Source: Bacteroidota bacterium
Lineage (GTDB): Bacteria > Bacteroidota > Rhodothermia > Rhodothermales > UBA10348
Assembly: GCA_029262775.1 (NCBI GenBank)
Contig: JAJCYR010000056.1
Coordinates: 248,001 to 312,000, forward strand
DNA: 64,000 bases
Direction: 5' to 3'
Below are positions 1 through 9,280 of the stretch, piece by piece. The translations under genes and the position numbers were made by a program. The notes under the pieces were generated by a model. That model was not told the origin of the DNA. It did no database searches and was given only the letters and a program-made list of their open reading frames with translations. Numbering within the stretch: position 1 is the first letter of the stretch; every line of letters begins with the position of its first letter.

Positions 1-1897
1 GCCGATTTATCAGCTCGGTTCGGGCTTCCTCAAAACTTTTCTGCCTCGCGGGTTGAACGCCACTGTGTCGGAGCAGGATAGACCGCCCACTGCTCCGGAA
101 CGGATCGGTGAATTCACCTTTGTTCAGATCAAGGACCTGGTCAAAGGGCGACCCCGACCGGGCCGCGATATGCGTTGTATCGACCCGTATGTGGGTCCGC
201 ATGTCGTCAAGCACCACCGACGGGGATTCGCCGGCGCGCATTCGGTCCCGGGCAAGAAAAAGTACGGAATCACTGCTGGCGCTCATGGAGATCACTTCCA
301 CGCGCTCGGGAAACACCCAGTTGTCCGGGTGGGCGTCGTAGAGCGCCCGAAGGCCGGAGGAGTCGGAGGAAGCCGCAGACCAGACCGAATCTTCCATGAG
401 CCTGAACAGAAGGATGCCGTCGCGGAATTCGGCCATGGTGCGCCGGAACTCCGCATTACGGTCTTCCAAACGGGCCAATTCGTAGTCCAGGGCGTTCTCG
501 TCGAGGAATGTATTCAGCGAGGCCATCACATTCTGTCGGAGATCTCCGGACGCCGCCGGAAGGCGGGAGGAGCGGAACCACGCGCGGTAGTCTGCCACCG
601 TCCAGGTGGAGTCCCCGAGCGTAGCCAGTACGAGCTGCTCTTCTGCAGGCGCAAATTCTCCCTGGATGAGCGCCCGGTAGAGGGAGTCGCCCGGCATGCG
701 GGAAACCCAGTCGTCGACAACTGCCGTGTGAATGGAATCACCGAGTTCGGCACGCAGGGAGCGGGTGAAGGCCGTTTGTGCTGCCTCGGCCCGGGGAAGA
801 GCGCTGACCTGCTGCTTCAGCGTTTCGTACTCTTCTTCCAGCGATCCGAGAGGCACTTCGCGCAGGAATGTCAAGATATGGAAACCAAAACGCGTCCGGG
901 CCGGTCCGGAGAATGTTCCGGGAGCGGGGAGTGCAAACGCTGAGTCCCGCATGGCGTCAGGAAGTCCCTGGTCGAAGCCGAGTAGACCGATATTTCCACC
1001 ATTGGGAGCCGAATTACGGTCGTCTGACAGGTCAGCGGCGACGGCGGCGAATGCTTCGCCCGCGTGAAGGCGCTCCAGGGCCAGGTCCACGCGCCGCAGG
1101 GCATCGGCCGAGTCGACAGGCGACGGTCCCCGTGGTTGAATCATGATGTGCGCCAACTCCCGGGAAGGGGGGAGCGGGCGCCGGGCATCGACCTTCAGGA
1201 TATGATACCCGAATTGGGTACGGAATACGGGCGATACACCACCCACGGGTGTCTCATATGCATAATCTTCGAATGGCTGCACCATGCGGCCGCCACCGAA
1301 AAACCCAAGGTTGCCGCGGGAACCCGGTTCTCCCGGCTCCCGCTGTGCAGAGGGGTCCTGGGAATGGTTCAGTGCCAGACGGCCGAAGTCAGCGCCGGCC
1401 AATGCCGAATCCCGGAGGGTGGAGATCTGCCGGAATGCCGAGAGTGTGTCCGCAGCTGGAGCGTCCGGGCCGATGGTAAGCAGGATGTGTGACGCCTTAA
1501 CCGCCTCTTTGCGTCGCTCATAGAGTTGCCGAACGAGCGGGTCGGTAACTTCCTGGCCAACGAGGTAGGGACGCGCAAGTTGTGTCCGGTAAGACTGGAT
1601 TTCCTGCTCCACATCGGGACGCTCCGCATAGCCGGCACGCTGTGCCTCAAGGACTTTCAACCGGTAGTTGACGTAGCGTTCAAGAAATTCCGAACGGTTC
1701 TCGACCGAATCTGCGCTCGTGGTAAGCGCCCGGGCATATTGCTCTTCAAAATCAGCCTGCGTGAGCGGCTTGCCATCTATGACGGCGACAGGTCCGGAGC
1801 CCGGCAGCGGGGCTGACTGGTTGTCGGGCGGCCCGGATGTTCGGCACCCCCCAGCAAGTAGTAGGGCCGTGAAAATCAGGAAACGTGGATGTCGCAT
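1..1897 (-). CDS. Parvulin-type peptidyl-prolyl isomerase lipoprotein (SurA/PpiD-like), 3' end outside window
   Basis: Partial gene: it opens with ATG at 1895-1897 and stays open to base 1, so the C-terminus lies outside the window. The N-terminus is a lipoprotein signal ending in the lipobox LLAGGC, with the lipidated Cys at about residue 18, so the product should be anchored in the envelope. Two PPIC/parvulin domains follow. The first (about 133-240) runs from KASHILL through GNLGFFGGGRMVQPFE to FGYHILKV. The second (about 247-345) starts LAHIMI and ends FGFHIL. The remainder (about 350-632) is helical with no recognised domain. The family catalyses cis-trans isomerisation of prolyl bonds and chaperones exported proteins. 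It is divergent from the sigma/anti-sigma pair, which suggests but does not prove a link to envelope stress. Confidence 0.88.
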   Translation of the reverse strand, partial: MRHPRFLIFTALLLAGGCRTSGPPDNQSAPLPGSGPVAVIDGKPLTQADFEEQYARALTTSADSVENRSEFLERYVNYRLKVLEAQRAGYAERPDVEQEIQSYRTQLARPYLVGQEVTDPLVRQLYERRKEAVKASHILLTIGPDAPAADTLSAFRQISTLRDSALAGADFGRLALNHSQDPSAQREPGEPGSRGNLGFFGGGRMVQPFEDYAYETPVGGVSPVFRTQFGYHILKVDARRPLPPSRELAHIMIQPRGPSPVDSADALRRVDLALERLHAGEAFAAVAADLSDDRNSAPNGGNIGLLGFDQGLPDAMRDSAFALPAPGTFSGPARTRFGFHILTFLREVPLGSLEEEYETLKQQVSALPRAEAAQTAFTRSLRAELGDSIHTAVVDDWVSRMPGDSLYRALIQGEFAPAEEQLVLATLGDSTWTVADYRAWFRSSRLPAASGDLRQNVMASLNTFLDENALDYELARLEDRNAEFRRTMAEFRDGILLFRLMEDSVWSAASSDSSGLRALYDAHPDNWVFPERVEVISMSASSDSVLFLARDRMRAGESPSVVLDDMRTHIRVDTTHIAARSGSPFDQVLDLNKGEFTDPFRSSGRSILLRHSGVQPARQKSFEEARTELINR

Positions 1898-2068
1898 GAC
1901 TATGATAATTACGCAATATTAATGGGCGAAATGGACAAGAGGCCGTCCACGCAAGGCCACGGCCAATGGTTCCCCGCGGGATGGCGGTGTAAGGTTGGGG
2001 TCATGGAGCAACTTTGCGAATACTTCATGGTCCAACAGTTGTGCCCGTTACCGAATAATCAAGTCGAA

Positions 2069-2641
2069 ATGAACGAATACGATCTGATTGAAGCATTCAA
2101 GGAGGGAGACGAATTCGCATTCGTGTCGCTTTACAACCGATTCAAGTCGCCGGTATTCGCATTCTCGTTCAAAATGCTCATGGACCGGGACCAGGCAGAG
2201 GACGTCATGCAGGAGACGTTCCTTCGCGTGTACGAGAACCGGGATCGTCTCATGAAAACCTCCTCGTTCAAGTCCTGGTTGTTTACCATTGCGCGCAACC
2301 AGTGCCTTAATCAGATCAGGAAATCGGGGCGGCAGGTCGCCATGAGCCAGGATGCCCTTGAGAATCTGGTATCGTCCGATACGCCGCTCTCGCGAATGGA
2401 TAAAAGTGAACAGGTCGCATTCGTAACAGCGTTTCTGCATGAACTGAAGCCCGATTATCGGGAGGTGCTCATCCTGCGCGAGTACCAGAACCTGAGCTAT
2501 GAGGAAATTGCGGCTGTCACGCGCAGTTCCCTGAGTTCGGTCAAATCCCGTCTGTTCAAGGCACGGCGGAAGCTGTCGGTGCACATGCACGAGGCGGAGG
2601 CGCAGCGCCTGCGCCGTCTGGAGGCAAGGAGGTTCGTATGA
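2069..2641 (+). CDS. ECF-type RNA polymerase sigma factor (sigma-70 family, RpoE-like)
   Basis: A 190-residue ECF sigma factor. Region 2 carries DQAEDVMQETFLRVYENRD (about 45-63), the usual core-binding and -10-recognition segment. Region 4 carries YREVLILREYQNLSYEEIA followed by SSVKSRLFKARRKL, the -35-binding helix-turn-helix. The frame is open upstream to 1889, but ATG at 2069 gives the normal ECF length and a typical N-terminus (MNEYDLIEAFKEGDE); ATG at 2003 is an alternative. The stop overlaps the next start in an ATGA arrangement. That next gene encodes a zinc-finger membrane protein, the classic sigma/anti-sigma pairing, so the factor is probably held inactive at the membrane until a signal arrives. 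The signal is unknown. Confidence 0.92.
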   Translation: MNEYDLIEAFKEGDEFAFVSLYNRFKSPVFAFSFKMLMDRDQAEDVMQETFLRVYENRDRLMKTSSFKSWLFTIARNQCLNQIRKSGRQVAMSQDALENLVSSDTPLSRMDKSEQVAFVTAFLHELKPDYREVLILREYQNLSYEEIAAVTRSSLSSVKSRLFKARRKLSVHMHEAEAQRLRRLEARRFV

Positions 2642-3147
2642 CATGTCCATTACTGCTTGAAGAAGACCTGAACCTGTATCTCGACGGTGAACTGCCGACA
2701 GAGAGACAGCAGCCTCTGTTCAGCCACCTGTCCGAGTGCCGAGAGTGTCAGGCTACCATGGAATCGGTGTTGGCTTTCCGGCGTATGGGTCGTCAGGAAA
2801 TACTGGTCCCGTCACCGGCCGGAGATGAAGGTTTTTTCAAACGTCTGGCCCGTATGAAAGCGGCTGGAAGCCGACACAACCGCCTGCTTGAGCGCGGTCC
2901 AGTATGGCGCGAACGGCGCTCGGTTACGGTGCGTACGGCCTCCATGACCATTGCCGCTGTCTTTCTCATTGGTATCATGGCGCCGGGAATAGTGGGTTCG
3001 TCCGAGCCTGTGGTGTCGACCGAAATGGAGATGGTGGACTTCTCGACACCGGTCGATACCGGTCAGGTCGTTACGGTACGCCAGAGCTACATCCACGTGT
3101 TTTACCCGGGTATTACAGTCGAAGCAGATTCGCTGGACAAGCGCTGA
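2638..3147 (+). CDS. Anti-sigma factor with zf-HC2 zinc finger and one membrane segment
   Basis: A 169-residue protein translationally coupled to the sigma gene by a 4-base overlap. The N-terminus has the anti-sigma zinc-binding pattern: a His in FSHLSECRECQ with two cysteines spaced CxxC (about residues 30-38), preceded by the typical LNLYLDGEL helix. One hydrophobic segment (about 100-122, around MTIAAVFLIGIMAPGIVG) should place the C-terminal 45 residues outside the cytoplasm. The family binds and silences its partner ECF sigma factor, with release by proteolysis or conformational change. No sensor domain is recognisable in the short external part. Confidence 0.85.
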   Translation: MTCPLLLEEDLNLYLDGELPTERQQPLFSHLSECRECQATMESVLAFRRMGRQEILVPSPAGDEGFFKRLARMKAAGSRHNRLLERGPVWRERRSVTVRTASMTIAAVFLIGIMAPGIVGSSEPVVSTEMEMVDFSTPVDTGQVVTVRQSYIHVFYPGITVEADSLDKR

Positions 3148-3247
3148 TCCTGCGCGTATTCACGGCGCAATCACGTGGGCAGTGCTATTTTCGGAGGTTG
3201 GTCATCCCTTCCGATTACACACCTGAATGGCACACGCTGAACGGCAC

Positions 3248-4702
3248 ATGAGAGTACGCTTCGCCCCCAGTCCCACCGGCTACCTGCATATCGGTGGCCT
3301 CCGAACCGCCCTGTACAACTGGTTACTTGCCCGCAGTAGTGGCGGAGTGTTCATTCTTCGCATCGAGGACACGGACCGCTCCCGGTTTGTGGCCGATGCG
3401 GAGCAGGACATCATGGACAGCCTGCAGTGGGCTGGATTGGACATCGATGAGAGCCCGGAAAAAGGCTCCTACCGGCAGTCCGAGCGGACCGACGTGTACA
3501 ATGCCGCGCTTGGGCGCCTGCTGGCCGATGGCCGGGCGTATGTGGCGTTCGATACACCGGAGGAAATCGAGGACATGAGGTCGCGTCTGGCGACGGACAC
3601 GAATCCGAATCCGAGGTACGACTGGACGACGCGATCCAGCATGAAAAACAGCCTTTCGCTCAGCCCGGATGAGGTTGCGGTGCGCCAGAAACGCGGCGAC
3701 CCCTACGTCGTACGGCTGCGCGTGGACCCGGGGTCGGTCGTGCGCTTTACGGATGTGGTGCGGGGTGAGGTCAGTTTTCGCACGGATGACGTGGACGACC
3801 AGATTCTGCGAAAATCCGATGGGTTGCCGACCTACCATCTGGCGAACGTGGTCGACGACCATGACATGCAGATTTCGCACGTAATCCGGGGCGAGGAATG
3901 GCTCTCGTCCACGCCGAAACATGTGCTGCTCTATGAAGCCTTTGGTTGGGACGTACCGCAGATGGCGCATCTGCCGCTCATTCTCAGCCCAACGGGCGGC
4001 AAGCTATCGAAGAGAAACGCGGACAAGGAGGGGATTCCAGTGTTCGTTCGCGACTACATGGCTGCCGGATACGAACCAGAAGCGCTCTTGAATTATCTGG
4101 CACTACTCGGATGGCATCCCGGTGGGGAGCAGGAAGTATTCTCCCTGCGTGGCCTCGTGGATGCGTTTTCCCTCGATCGTGTGGGACAGTCAGGAGTACA
4201 GTTTGACAAGGATAAGTTGGCCTGGTTCAACGGACAACATCTCCGTCGCAGTGCTCCCAGTGACATTGCGCGCGGCCAGATGAATGCCCTTTGCGCAGCG
4301 TATGGCGACGTGGATGAGGAAAGGGCGGTCGAAGCGGCCTCGCTCATGCACGAGCGCATGGCGTTTGCTTCGGACCTGGTCGGGTTCGAGTACCTGTTCC
4401 AGGCACCGACAGGTTGGGACGAGGCGGCCGTCAAGAAGCGGTGGAAGGACGATTCGCCTGCCTTGGTCCTGGCCTACCGGGATGCGCTCCTGGAACTGGA
4501 TGACTGGACAGCCCCGTCGCTGGAGGCCTGCCTGCGAAAGGTGGCCGAGGAGCACAAGGCCGGGGCAGGGCGCCTCATTCACCCGGTTCGCCTGGCCGTG
4601 AGTGGTGTTTCCTATGGACCGGGACTGTTCGACCTGTTGATATTCCTGGGCCGGGACGCGGTATGCAGTCGCCTGGAGCGAGCGGTCAAGGCGCTCGCCT
4701 GA
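3248..4702 (+). CDS. gltX: Glutamyl-tRNA synthetase
   Basis: A class I aminoacyl-tRNA synthetase of 484 residues that charges tRNA-Glu with glutamate. The N-terminal signature RFAPSPTGYLHIGGLRTALY contains the HIGH-type motif (HIGG, about 14-17), and the KMSKS equivalent is KLSKRN at about residue 250. IEDTDRSR near residue 45 is also typical. The frame is open to 3227, but ATG at 3248 puts MRVRFAPSPTG at the family's usual N-terminus. The last 17 bases overlap the convergent gene on the other strand. Whether the enzyme discriminates tRNA-Glu from tRNA-Gln cannot be told from this window. Confidence 0.97.
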   Translation: MRVRFAPSPTGYLHIGGLRTALYNWLLARSSGGVFILRIEDTDRSRFVADAEQDIMDSLQWAGLDIDESPEKGSYRQSERTDVYNAALGRLLADGRAYVAFDTPEEIEDMRSRLATDTNPNPRYDWTTRSSMKNSLSLSPDEVAVRQKRGDPYVVRLRVDPGSVVRFTDVVRGEVSFRTDDVDDQILRKSDGLPTYHLANVVDDHDMQISHVIRGEEWLSSTPKHVLLYEAFGWDVPQMAHLPLILSPTGGKLSKRNADKEGIPVFVRDYMAAGYEPEALLNYLALLGWHPGGEQEVFSLRGLVDAFSLDRVGQSGVQFDKDKLAWFNGQHLRRSAPSDIARGQMNALCAAYGDVDEERAVEAASLMHERMAFASDLVGFEYLFQAPTGWDEAAVKKRWKDDSPALVLAYRDALLELDDWTAPSLEACLRKVAEEHKAGAGRLIHPVRLAVSGVSYGPGLFDLLIFLGRDAVCSRLERAVKALA

Positions 4703-5015
4703 CGGACGCCGCTGTCCTGACCTCGTAATGCGCGCTGAACGCATCCCAATGCGAGAGGAGCCGTTGGGCCGCTTCAGGCACGTATGCCCTTTTGTACTCG
4801 TCACCCTGGAAATTCCGGACGTCTTCCAGGCGGCCAAAGGTCATCATGGTCACAAATTCAACGTCAGTGTCCCGGCTCCGTCGGAGCACCTGGATTCCTG
4901 CATATCCTGGAATCTGCATGTTTTCGATGCCTGGAATAATCTCTTCGTGCAGTAGTGTTTCGTACGCGTCCGCGTTCGAATGGGGTGTGTATCCGTGCCA
5001 AATTCGCAGAATCAT
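4686..5015 (-). CDS. Antibiotic-biosynthesis-monooxygenase-like dimeric alpha/beta-barrel protein
   Basis: A 109-residue protein whose pattern ([19 protein letters not shown], then an EFVTMMTFGRLEDVRNF strand-helix unit) resembles the small ferredoxin-fold ABM-like barrels. No catalytic residue can be assigned. It is the last gene of a minus-strand operon: its start overlaps the meaB stop by 4 bases (ATGA). Its 3' end overlaps the convergent gltX by 17 bases. Tight coupling to the methylmalonyl-CoA mutase genes suggests a metabolic role linked to that pathway or its products, but this is inference. It could equally be a generic stress or haem-type small barrel protein. Confidence 0.7.
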   Translation of the reverse strand: MILRIWHGYTPHSNADAYETLLHEEIIPGIENMQIPGYAGIQVLRRSRDTDVEFVTMMTFGRLEDVRNFQGDEYKRAYVPEAAQRLLSHWDAFSAHYEVRTAASVRRAP

Positions 5016-6001
5016 GAATCTCCTGATATTTTTGTGTCCAGTTCGTTATAAAACCACGTGGCGGCACGCCAGGGACCCTCACTGGCGTCCTGTTCCATAC
5101 GCTCGCAAGCTGCTCTCAGGAGCTGGCCGAAGGGGCCGTTTCCCTGTTTCAGTGCGTGCGAAATGAGTTGTTCCATGCTTTCCCTGAATAATGTGGGTGC
5201 GTCCGGCATGAATGGCTTCGTACACGCCTGCAGACAGCGGTCCACTTCGAGGACAAGACGTTCCATGCCCTGTCCGGTTATTGCCGACGTGCCGAAGACG
5301 GGAACGCTTACATCTGCCCGCATGACGTGCATGGCGCCGGAGGTTTGCCGGATGGCAGCCTCCTGGGCATGTTCTTCCACGACATCCCCCTTGTTGAATA
5401 GTACGATGTCGGGAATTTCCAGAATTCCCCGCTTTATGCCCTGCAATCCATCGCCAGCACCGGCGAGCAGCATAAGTACGACGCATTGCACCATGGAGGC
5501 GACAGCGACTTCACTCTGCCCTACACCGACCGTTTCGATCACGATGCGGTCGTACCCGGCTGCGGCACACAGGATCATGGATCGCCGCGTGTGCGCGGCA
5601 ACACCACCCAGCGTCCCGCTCGTGGGTGAGGGGCGGATGAAGGCGTCTTCCGACCTTGACAGGCGCTCCATCCGGGTTTTGTCTCCAAGGACACTTCCGC
5701 CCGTTCTGAGCGAGCTGGGATCGACGGCCAGAACGGCCACGCGATGACCCTGCCCAACAAGGCGCATGCCGAGTTCGTCGAGCAGGGTCGACTTGCCCGC
5801 TCCGGGGACGCCCGTCACGGCAATGCTTCGGGCGGCGCCACAGAATGGGAGGCAGGCATCGAGGAGGGCCGCCGCGTTCTGCATGTCCGACGTGTGGCGA
5901 CTCTCAACCAGTGTAAGCGCCCGGCCGAGCGAAGCTCTGTGACCCCTTCGCAGGCCATCGAACAGTTCCGTCACACGGGTTGTGTCAGTGCGGGGCATCA
6001 T
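5012..6001 (-). CDS. meaB: Methylmalonyl-CoA mutase-associated GTPase MeaB (ArgK family)
   Basis: A 329-residue G3E-type GTPase that loads adenosylcobalamin onto methylmalonyl-CoA mutase and protects or reactivates the enzyme. The Walker A motif GVPGAGKST lies at about residues 62-71. It is followed by [34 protein letters not shown] (switch region) and the base-recognition motif FNKGD. The start ATG overlaps the mutase stop in an ATGA arrangement, exactly where the chaperone is expected. Two adjacent Met codons (ATGATG) could each initiate. Confidence 0.96.
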   Translation of the reverse strand: MMPRTDTTRVTELFDGLRRGHRASLGRALTLVESRHTSDMQNAAALLDACLPFCGAARSIAVTGVPGAGKSTLLDELGMRLVGQGHRVAVLAVDPSSLRTGGSVLGDKTRMERLSRSEDAFIRPSPTSGTLGGVAAHTRRSMILCAAAGYDRIVIETVGVGQSEVAVASMVQCVVLMLLAGAGDGLQGIKRGILEIPDIVLFNKGDVVEEHAQEAAIRQTSGAMHVMRADVSVPVFGTSAITGQGMERLVLEVDRCLQACTKPFMPDAPTLFRESMEQLISHALKQGNGPFGQLLRAACERMEQDASEGPWRAATWFYNELDTKISGDS

Positions 6002-7995
6002 GCGGATTCGAGGAGCAGGCGAAGGAGGGAGGCCGCAGACTGGGGAATGGGAGTGCCGGGGCCGAAAACGTCCAGAACACCGACCTCCTTCAGAAAAGCC
6101 ACGTCACGCTCTGGAATGACGCCTCCGGCGACAACCTGTATGTCCGGCCGCCCCTCCCTGACCAGCGCCTCAAGGAGCGCGGGCACCAGTGTCTTGTGCC
6201 CGCCAGCGAGACTGGATACGCCCACCACATGGACGTCGTTTTCCACGGCCTGTCGCGCTGCTTCGTCGGGCGTCTGGAACAGGGGACCCATATCCACATC
6301 GAAGCCCATGTCGGCGAACGCTGTAGCAATGACACGAGCACCACGATCATGACCGTCCTGCCCCAGTTTTGCGATCAGGATCCGGGGCCTTCGTCCGCGG
6401 ACGTTCTCAAATTGTTGTGCCAGGGAAATGGCGTCCTGCATGGCATTACCCGTTGTATAGGATTTCGCATACACCCCGGTAAACAGTTCGTTTCGGGCCT
6501 GGAAGCGCCCGAAACGGTTTTCAAGAGCCGTGGAGATCTCGCCGAGCGTGGCTCGCGTACGTGCTGCCTCCACGCTGGCCGCCAGCAGGTTCATGTCTGT
6601 GCCGGAGGCGGCGCGTTCCAGCTTATCCAGTGTATGCGCGACGTCCTGCTCGTTGCGGGCGGCTTTCAGTGCCGCCAGGCGCTCCATCTGCATGCGGCGC
6701 ACGCGGGCGTTGTCTACTTCGCGTACGTCGAGCGTCTCCGCCTGGTCTGTTTCGAAGCGGTTGAGCCCCACGATGACCTCGTCGCCAGAATCAATGGCTG
6801 CCTGGCGACGGGCCGCTGCCTCTTCAATGCGGCGCTTGGGCAGCCCCTTGCCAATGGCCCGCGCCATGCCGCCCGCCGCCTCGACTTCGCGCAGATGCGC
6901 CCGTGCCTCCTCCATGAGCGCACGTGTACGTATTTCCAGCATGTCCGCACCGCCCAGCGGATCCACGTGTGAGGTCAGGTCGGTTTCATGAAGCAGGACC
7001 AACTGCGTGTTTCGTGCAATCCGCGCCGACTCATCTGTGGGCAGGGCGATGGCCTCATCATAGGCATTCGTATGCAGGGACTGCGTTCCGCCGAGTACGG
7101 CGGCGAGTGCTTCCAGTGTCGTACGCGAGACGTTGATCTGAGGATCTTGTGCTGTGAGCGACCAACCCGATGTCTGGCAATGCGTGCGGAGCATACTCGA
7201 CTTTGGGTTTTTGGGCGAAAAGGCTGACATGAGCTCGTGCCAGAGCACCCTCGCTGCTCGCAGTTTGGCCGTCTCTTCCATGGTACCCATGCCAATACCA
7301 AAGAAGAAGGAGATTCGAGGAGCGAAGGAATCAATGTCGAGTCCCCGCGCCAATGCCTGCCGGACGTACTCGAGCCCATCTGCCAACGTATAGGCCAGTT
7401 CAATGTCGGCCGATGCACCGGCTTCCTGCATGTGGTACCCACTTACGGAGATGGAGTTGAATCGGGGCATGAACTCCGACGTATATGCCATGATATCTCC
7501 AACTATCCGCATGGACGGTTCAGGCGGATAGATATAGGTATTTCGGACCATGAACTCCTTCAGGATGTCGTTCTGGATGGTCCCGGACAATTTATCGGGC
7601 GGGCAACCCTGTTCGTCCGCCGCCACGATATAGAAGGCCATGATGGGAAGCACGGCACCGTTCATGGTCATCGAGACCGACATCTGCTCCAGGGGAATGC
7701 CATCAAACAGCCGCTTCATGTCCTCCACGCTGTCAATGGCCACGCCAGCTTTTCCCACATCTCCCACGACACGTGGGTGATCCGAGTCGTAGCCGCGATG
7801 GGTTGGCAGGTCGAAGGCAACCGACAGCCCCCTCTGACCCGCCGCCAGGTTGGCCCGGTAGAAGGCATTCGACTCCTCGGCCGTTGAGAAGCCGGCATAC
7901 TGGCGTATGGTCCATGGCCGACCCGTAAACATGGTCTCGTAGGGTCCTCTCAAATAGGGTGGTGAGCCAGCTGGCGGTAAAGTATTGTGAGACAT
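5998..7995 (-). CDS. Methylmalonyl-CoA mutase, catalytic subunit with B12-binding domain
   Basis: A 665-residue adenosylcobalamin-dependent mutase interconverting methylmalonyl-CoA and succinyl-CoA. The TIM-barrel domain is well conserved ([65 protein letters not shown]). The C-terminal cobalamin domain has [16 protein letters not shown], where the His of DGHDRG (about residue 550) is the lower cobalt ligand. The enzyme is about 45 residues shorter at the N-terminus than Sbm/MutB-type enzymes of about 714 residues, and lacks the segment before the PPYLRGP motif. An in-frame TAA just upstream of the ATG rules out a longer form. It follows a mini small-subunit gene and precedes meaB. Confidence 0.95.
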   Translation of the reverse strand: MSHNTLPPAGSPPYLRGPYETMFTGRPWTIRQYAGFSTAEESNAFYRANLAAGQRGLSVAFDLPTHRGYDSDHPRVVGDVGKAGVAIDSVEDMKRLFDGIPLEQMSVSMTMNGAVLPIMAFYIVAADEQGCPPDKLSGTIQNDILKEFMVRNTYIYPPEPSMRIVGDIMAYTSEFMPRFNSISVSGYHMQEAGASADIELAYTLADGLEYVRQALARGLDIDSFAPRISFFFGIGMGTMEETAKLRAARVLWHELMSAFSPKNPKSSMLRTHCQTSGWSLTAQDPQINVSRTTLEALAAVLGGTQSLHTNAYDEAIALPTDESARIARNTQLVLLHETDLTSHVDPLGGADMLEIRTRALMEEARAHLREVEAAGGMARAIGKGLPKRRIEEAAARRQAAIDSGDEVIVGLNRFETDQAETLDVREVDNARVRRMQMERLAALKAARNEQDVAHTLDKLERAASGTDMNLLAASVEAARTRATLGEISTALENRFGRFQARNELFTGVYAKSYTTGNAMQDAISLAQQFENVRGRRPRILIAKLGQDGHDRGARVIATAFADMGFDVDMGPLFQTPDEAARQAVENDVHVVGVSSLAGGHKTLVPALLEALVREGRPDIQVVAGGVIPERDVAFLKEVGVLDVFGPGTPIPQSAASLLRLLLESA

Positions 7996-8011
7996 GGTGT
8001 TGTACGCTGTT

Positions 8012-8710
8012 CTATATAAACTGGTTTACGCCCACGAAGACGCGTTTCTCGTCCTGGGGTCGACGCGGCCCATCGAGCCAGTCCATATCCTGCTGTAGCC
8101 GCTCGGCGACAGGCTCCGCGCCCTCCCTCCAGGCGTTCACCTCATCGATTAGGCGGGCCGTCTCGGCTTCAATTGCTTCCGCCCCGGTCAGTCCCCGAGC
8201 CATGTCGGCGAACCGGCTTTCATGTCTCAAAAGCCGGGTTACAGCAAGCGCATGCCGGGCTGCATCGATGTCTAAGAAGCCACACCTCAACACATTGTGC
8301 GGCAACACGCACACCTCGTCAGCACCTCCCCAGACACCCACTACGGACTGCACCGTTGTTCGTACGCGGTTGGTTCCATCGTCCAGCGGAGCCAGGTCAC
8401 GAACATCTCCAATTGTGGTTATATGGACTGGCCCCAGCAGTCGTCGAAGTGCCCACAATTTGGCTGTTTCGACGATGATTCTGGTCGATACGGAGACCAG
8501 CAGTGAGGCGCCTGCCGCGCGGCCTTCGAGCCGGTCCAGGATGAGTAGTATCTCAGACACGGGACCATACCCTGCTCGCCGCCACGCTGATGCATCGACC
8601 GTAAAATCCGGCCGTAAAAAACGCACGTCCTGACCGGAAAGGGCGCTCAGTTCATGGATCGTTTTCTCTCCATCCCATTGGATACAACCTTGCCAGTTGG
8701 TGCTTTTCAT
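8012..8710 (-). CDS. Miniature methylmalonyl-CoA mutase small-subunit homologue
   Basis: A 232-residue protein that aligns by eye only with the second half of the TIM-barrel domain of mutase small subunits. [19 protein letters not shown] resembles the LRTTTEA...AGVDSL segment. VCVLPHNVL, then [17 protein letters not shown], then [10 protein letters not shown] follow in the expected order. It has no cobalamin domain and none of the first half of the barrel, where full small subunits run to 450-600 residues. It sits 16 bp upstream of the catalytic subunit and overlaps the methylase gene upstream by 4 bases. The frame is intact and has no internal stops, which argues for a retained reduced partner rather than decay. 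The function as a structural subunit is inferred. Confidence 0.75.
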   Translation of the reverse strand: MKSTNWQGCIQWDGEKTIHELSALSGQDVRFLRPDFTVDASAWRRAGYGPVSEILLILDRLEGRAAGASLLVSVSTRIIVETAKLWALRRLLGPVHITTIGDVRDLAPLDDGTNRVRTTVQSVVGVWGGADEVCVLPHNVLRCGFLDIDAARHALAVTRLLRHESRFADMARGLTGAEAIEAETARLIDEVNAWREGAEPVAERLQQDMDWLDGPRRPQDEKRVFVGVNQFI

Positions 8711-9216
8711 GAGCCGTGTGAATCATGTGACAGGTGAAAATGGACAAGAGCATGCATGGCTATTCCAACGGCCACACTCACGTTGAGCGACTGTTTCACT
8801 CCAAACTGCGCGATCTCAAACACGACGTCGCTGGCCACAAGCAGGTCTGGTGGTACCCCATCCACCTCATTACCGGCAATGAGCAGCATGGGAAAATGCG
8901 CTCCACGAACGTCTGCCAGCGCAATGGAACCCGGTGCACACTCGAGGGCAGCAATGGTGTATCCTTCACTCCTCCAGCGGTCGATTTCCGCCGAAGAGCC
9001 TTTAACACGCGTCCACGGGACGGACTGTTCGGCTCCAAGCGCTGTTTTCCGGATTTTTGGGTGCGTCGGGTCTGGTGTGAAGCCCGACAGGAGGACGTGC
9101 TCAATGTGCATGGCATCGGCTGTGCGGAAAACGGATCCGGTGTTGTACGCCGAGCGCAGGTTGTGCAGCAGAAGGACCAGCGGGGCACGCGGCGAAACTG
9201 TGTGCATTTTTGTCAT
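8707..9216 (-). CDS. SpoU/TrmH-family RNA 2'-O-methyltransferase
   Basis: A 169-residue SPOUT-fold methylase. Motif 1 is NLRSAYNTGSVFRTADA (about 19-35), motif 2 is AGNEVDGVPP (about 114-123), and motif 3 is FGVKQSLNVSVAVGIAMHAL (about 138-157), which together form the trefoil-knot AdoMet site. It lacks the N-terminal RNA-binding L30e-like domain found in RlmB or TsnR, so it resembles the short TrmL/TrmH-like members. The precise RNA target cannot be read from the sequence. It is the first gene of the mutase operon, coupled to the mini subunit by an ATGA overlap. Confidence 0.9.
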   Translation of the reverse strand: MTKMHTVSPRAPLVLLLHNLRSAYNTGSVFRTADAMHIEHVLLSGFTPDPTHPKIRKTALGAEQSVPWTRVKGSSAEIDRWRSEGYTIAALECAPGSIALADVRGAHFPMLLIAGNEVDGVPPDLLVASDVVFEIAQFGVKQSLNVSVAVGIAMHALVHFHLSHDSHGS

Positions 9217-9280
9217 ACACGTAAATTAAGGACTCCCGCTTCGTAGTTTTCCGACGTGTCCATAATCCATCGGGAATTGC

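Noticed and set aside
53-943. 296-codon plus-strand frame at the left edge
   Set aside because: It is antisense to the parvulin-domain foldase, whose two PPIC domains are unmistakable in the minus strand.
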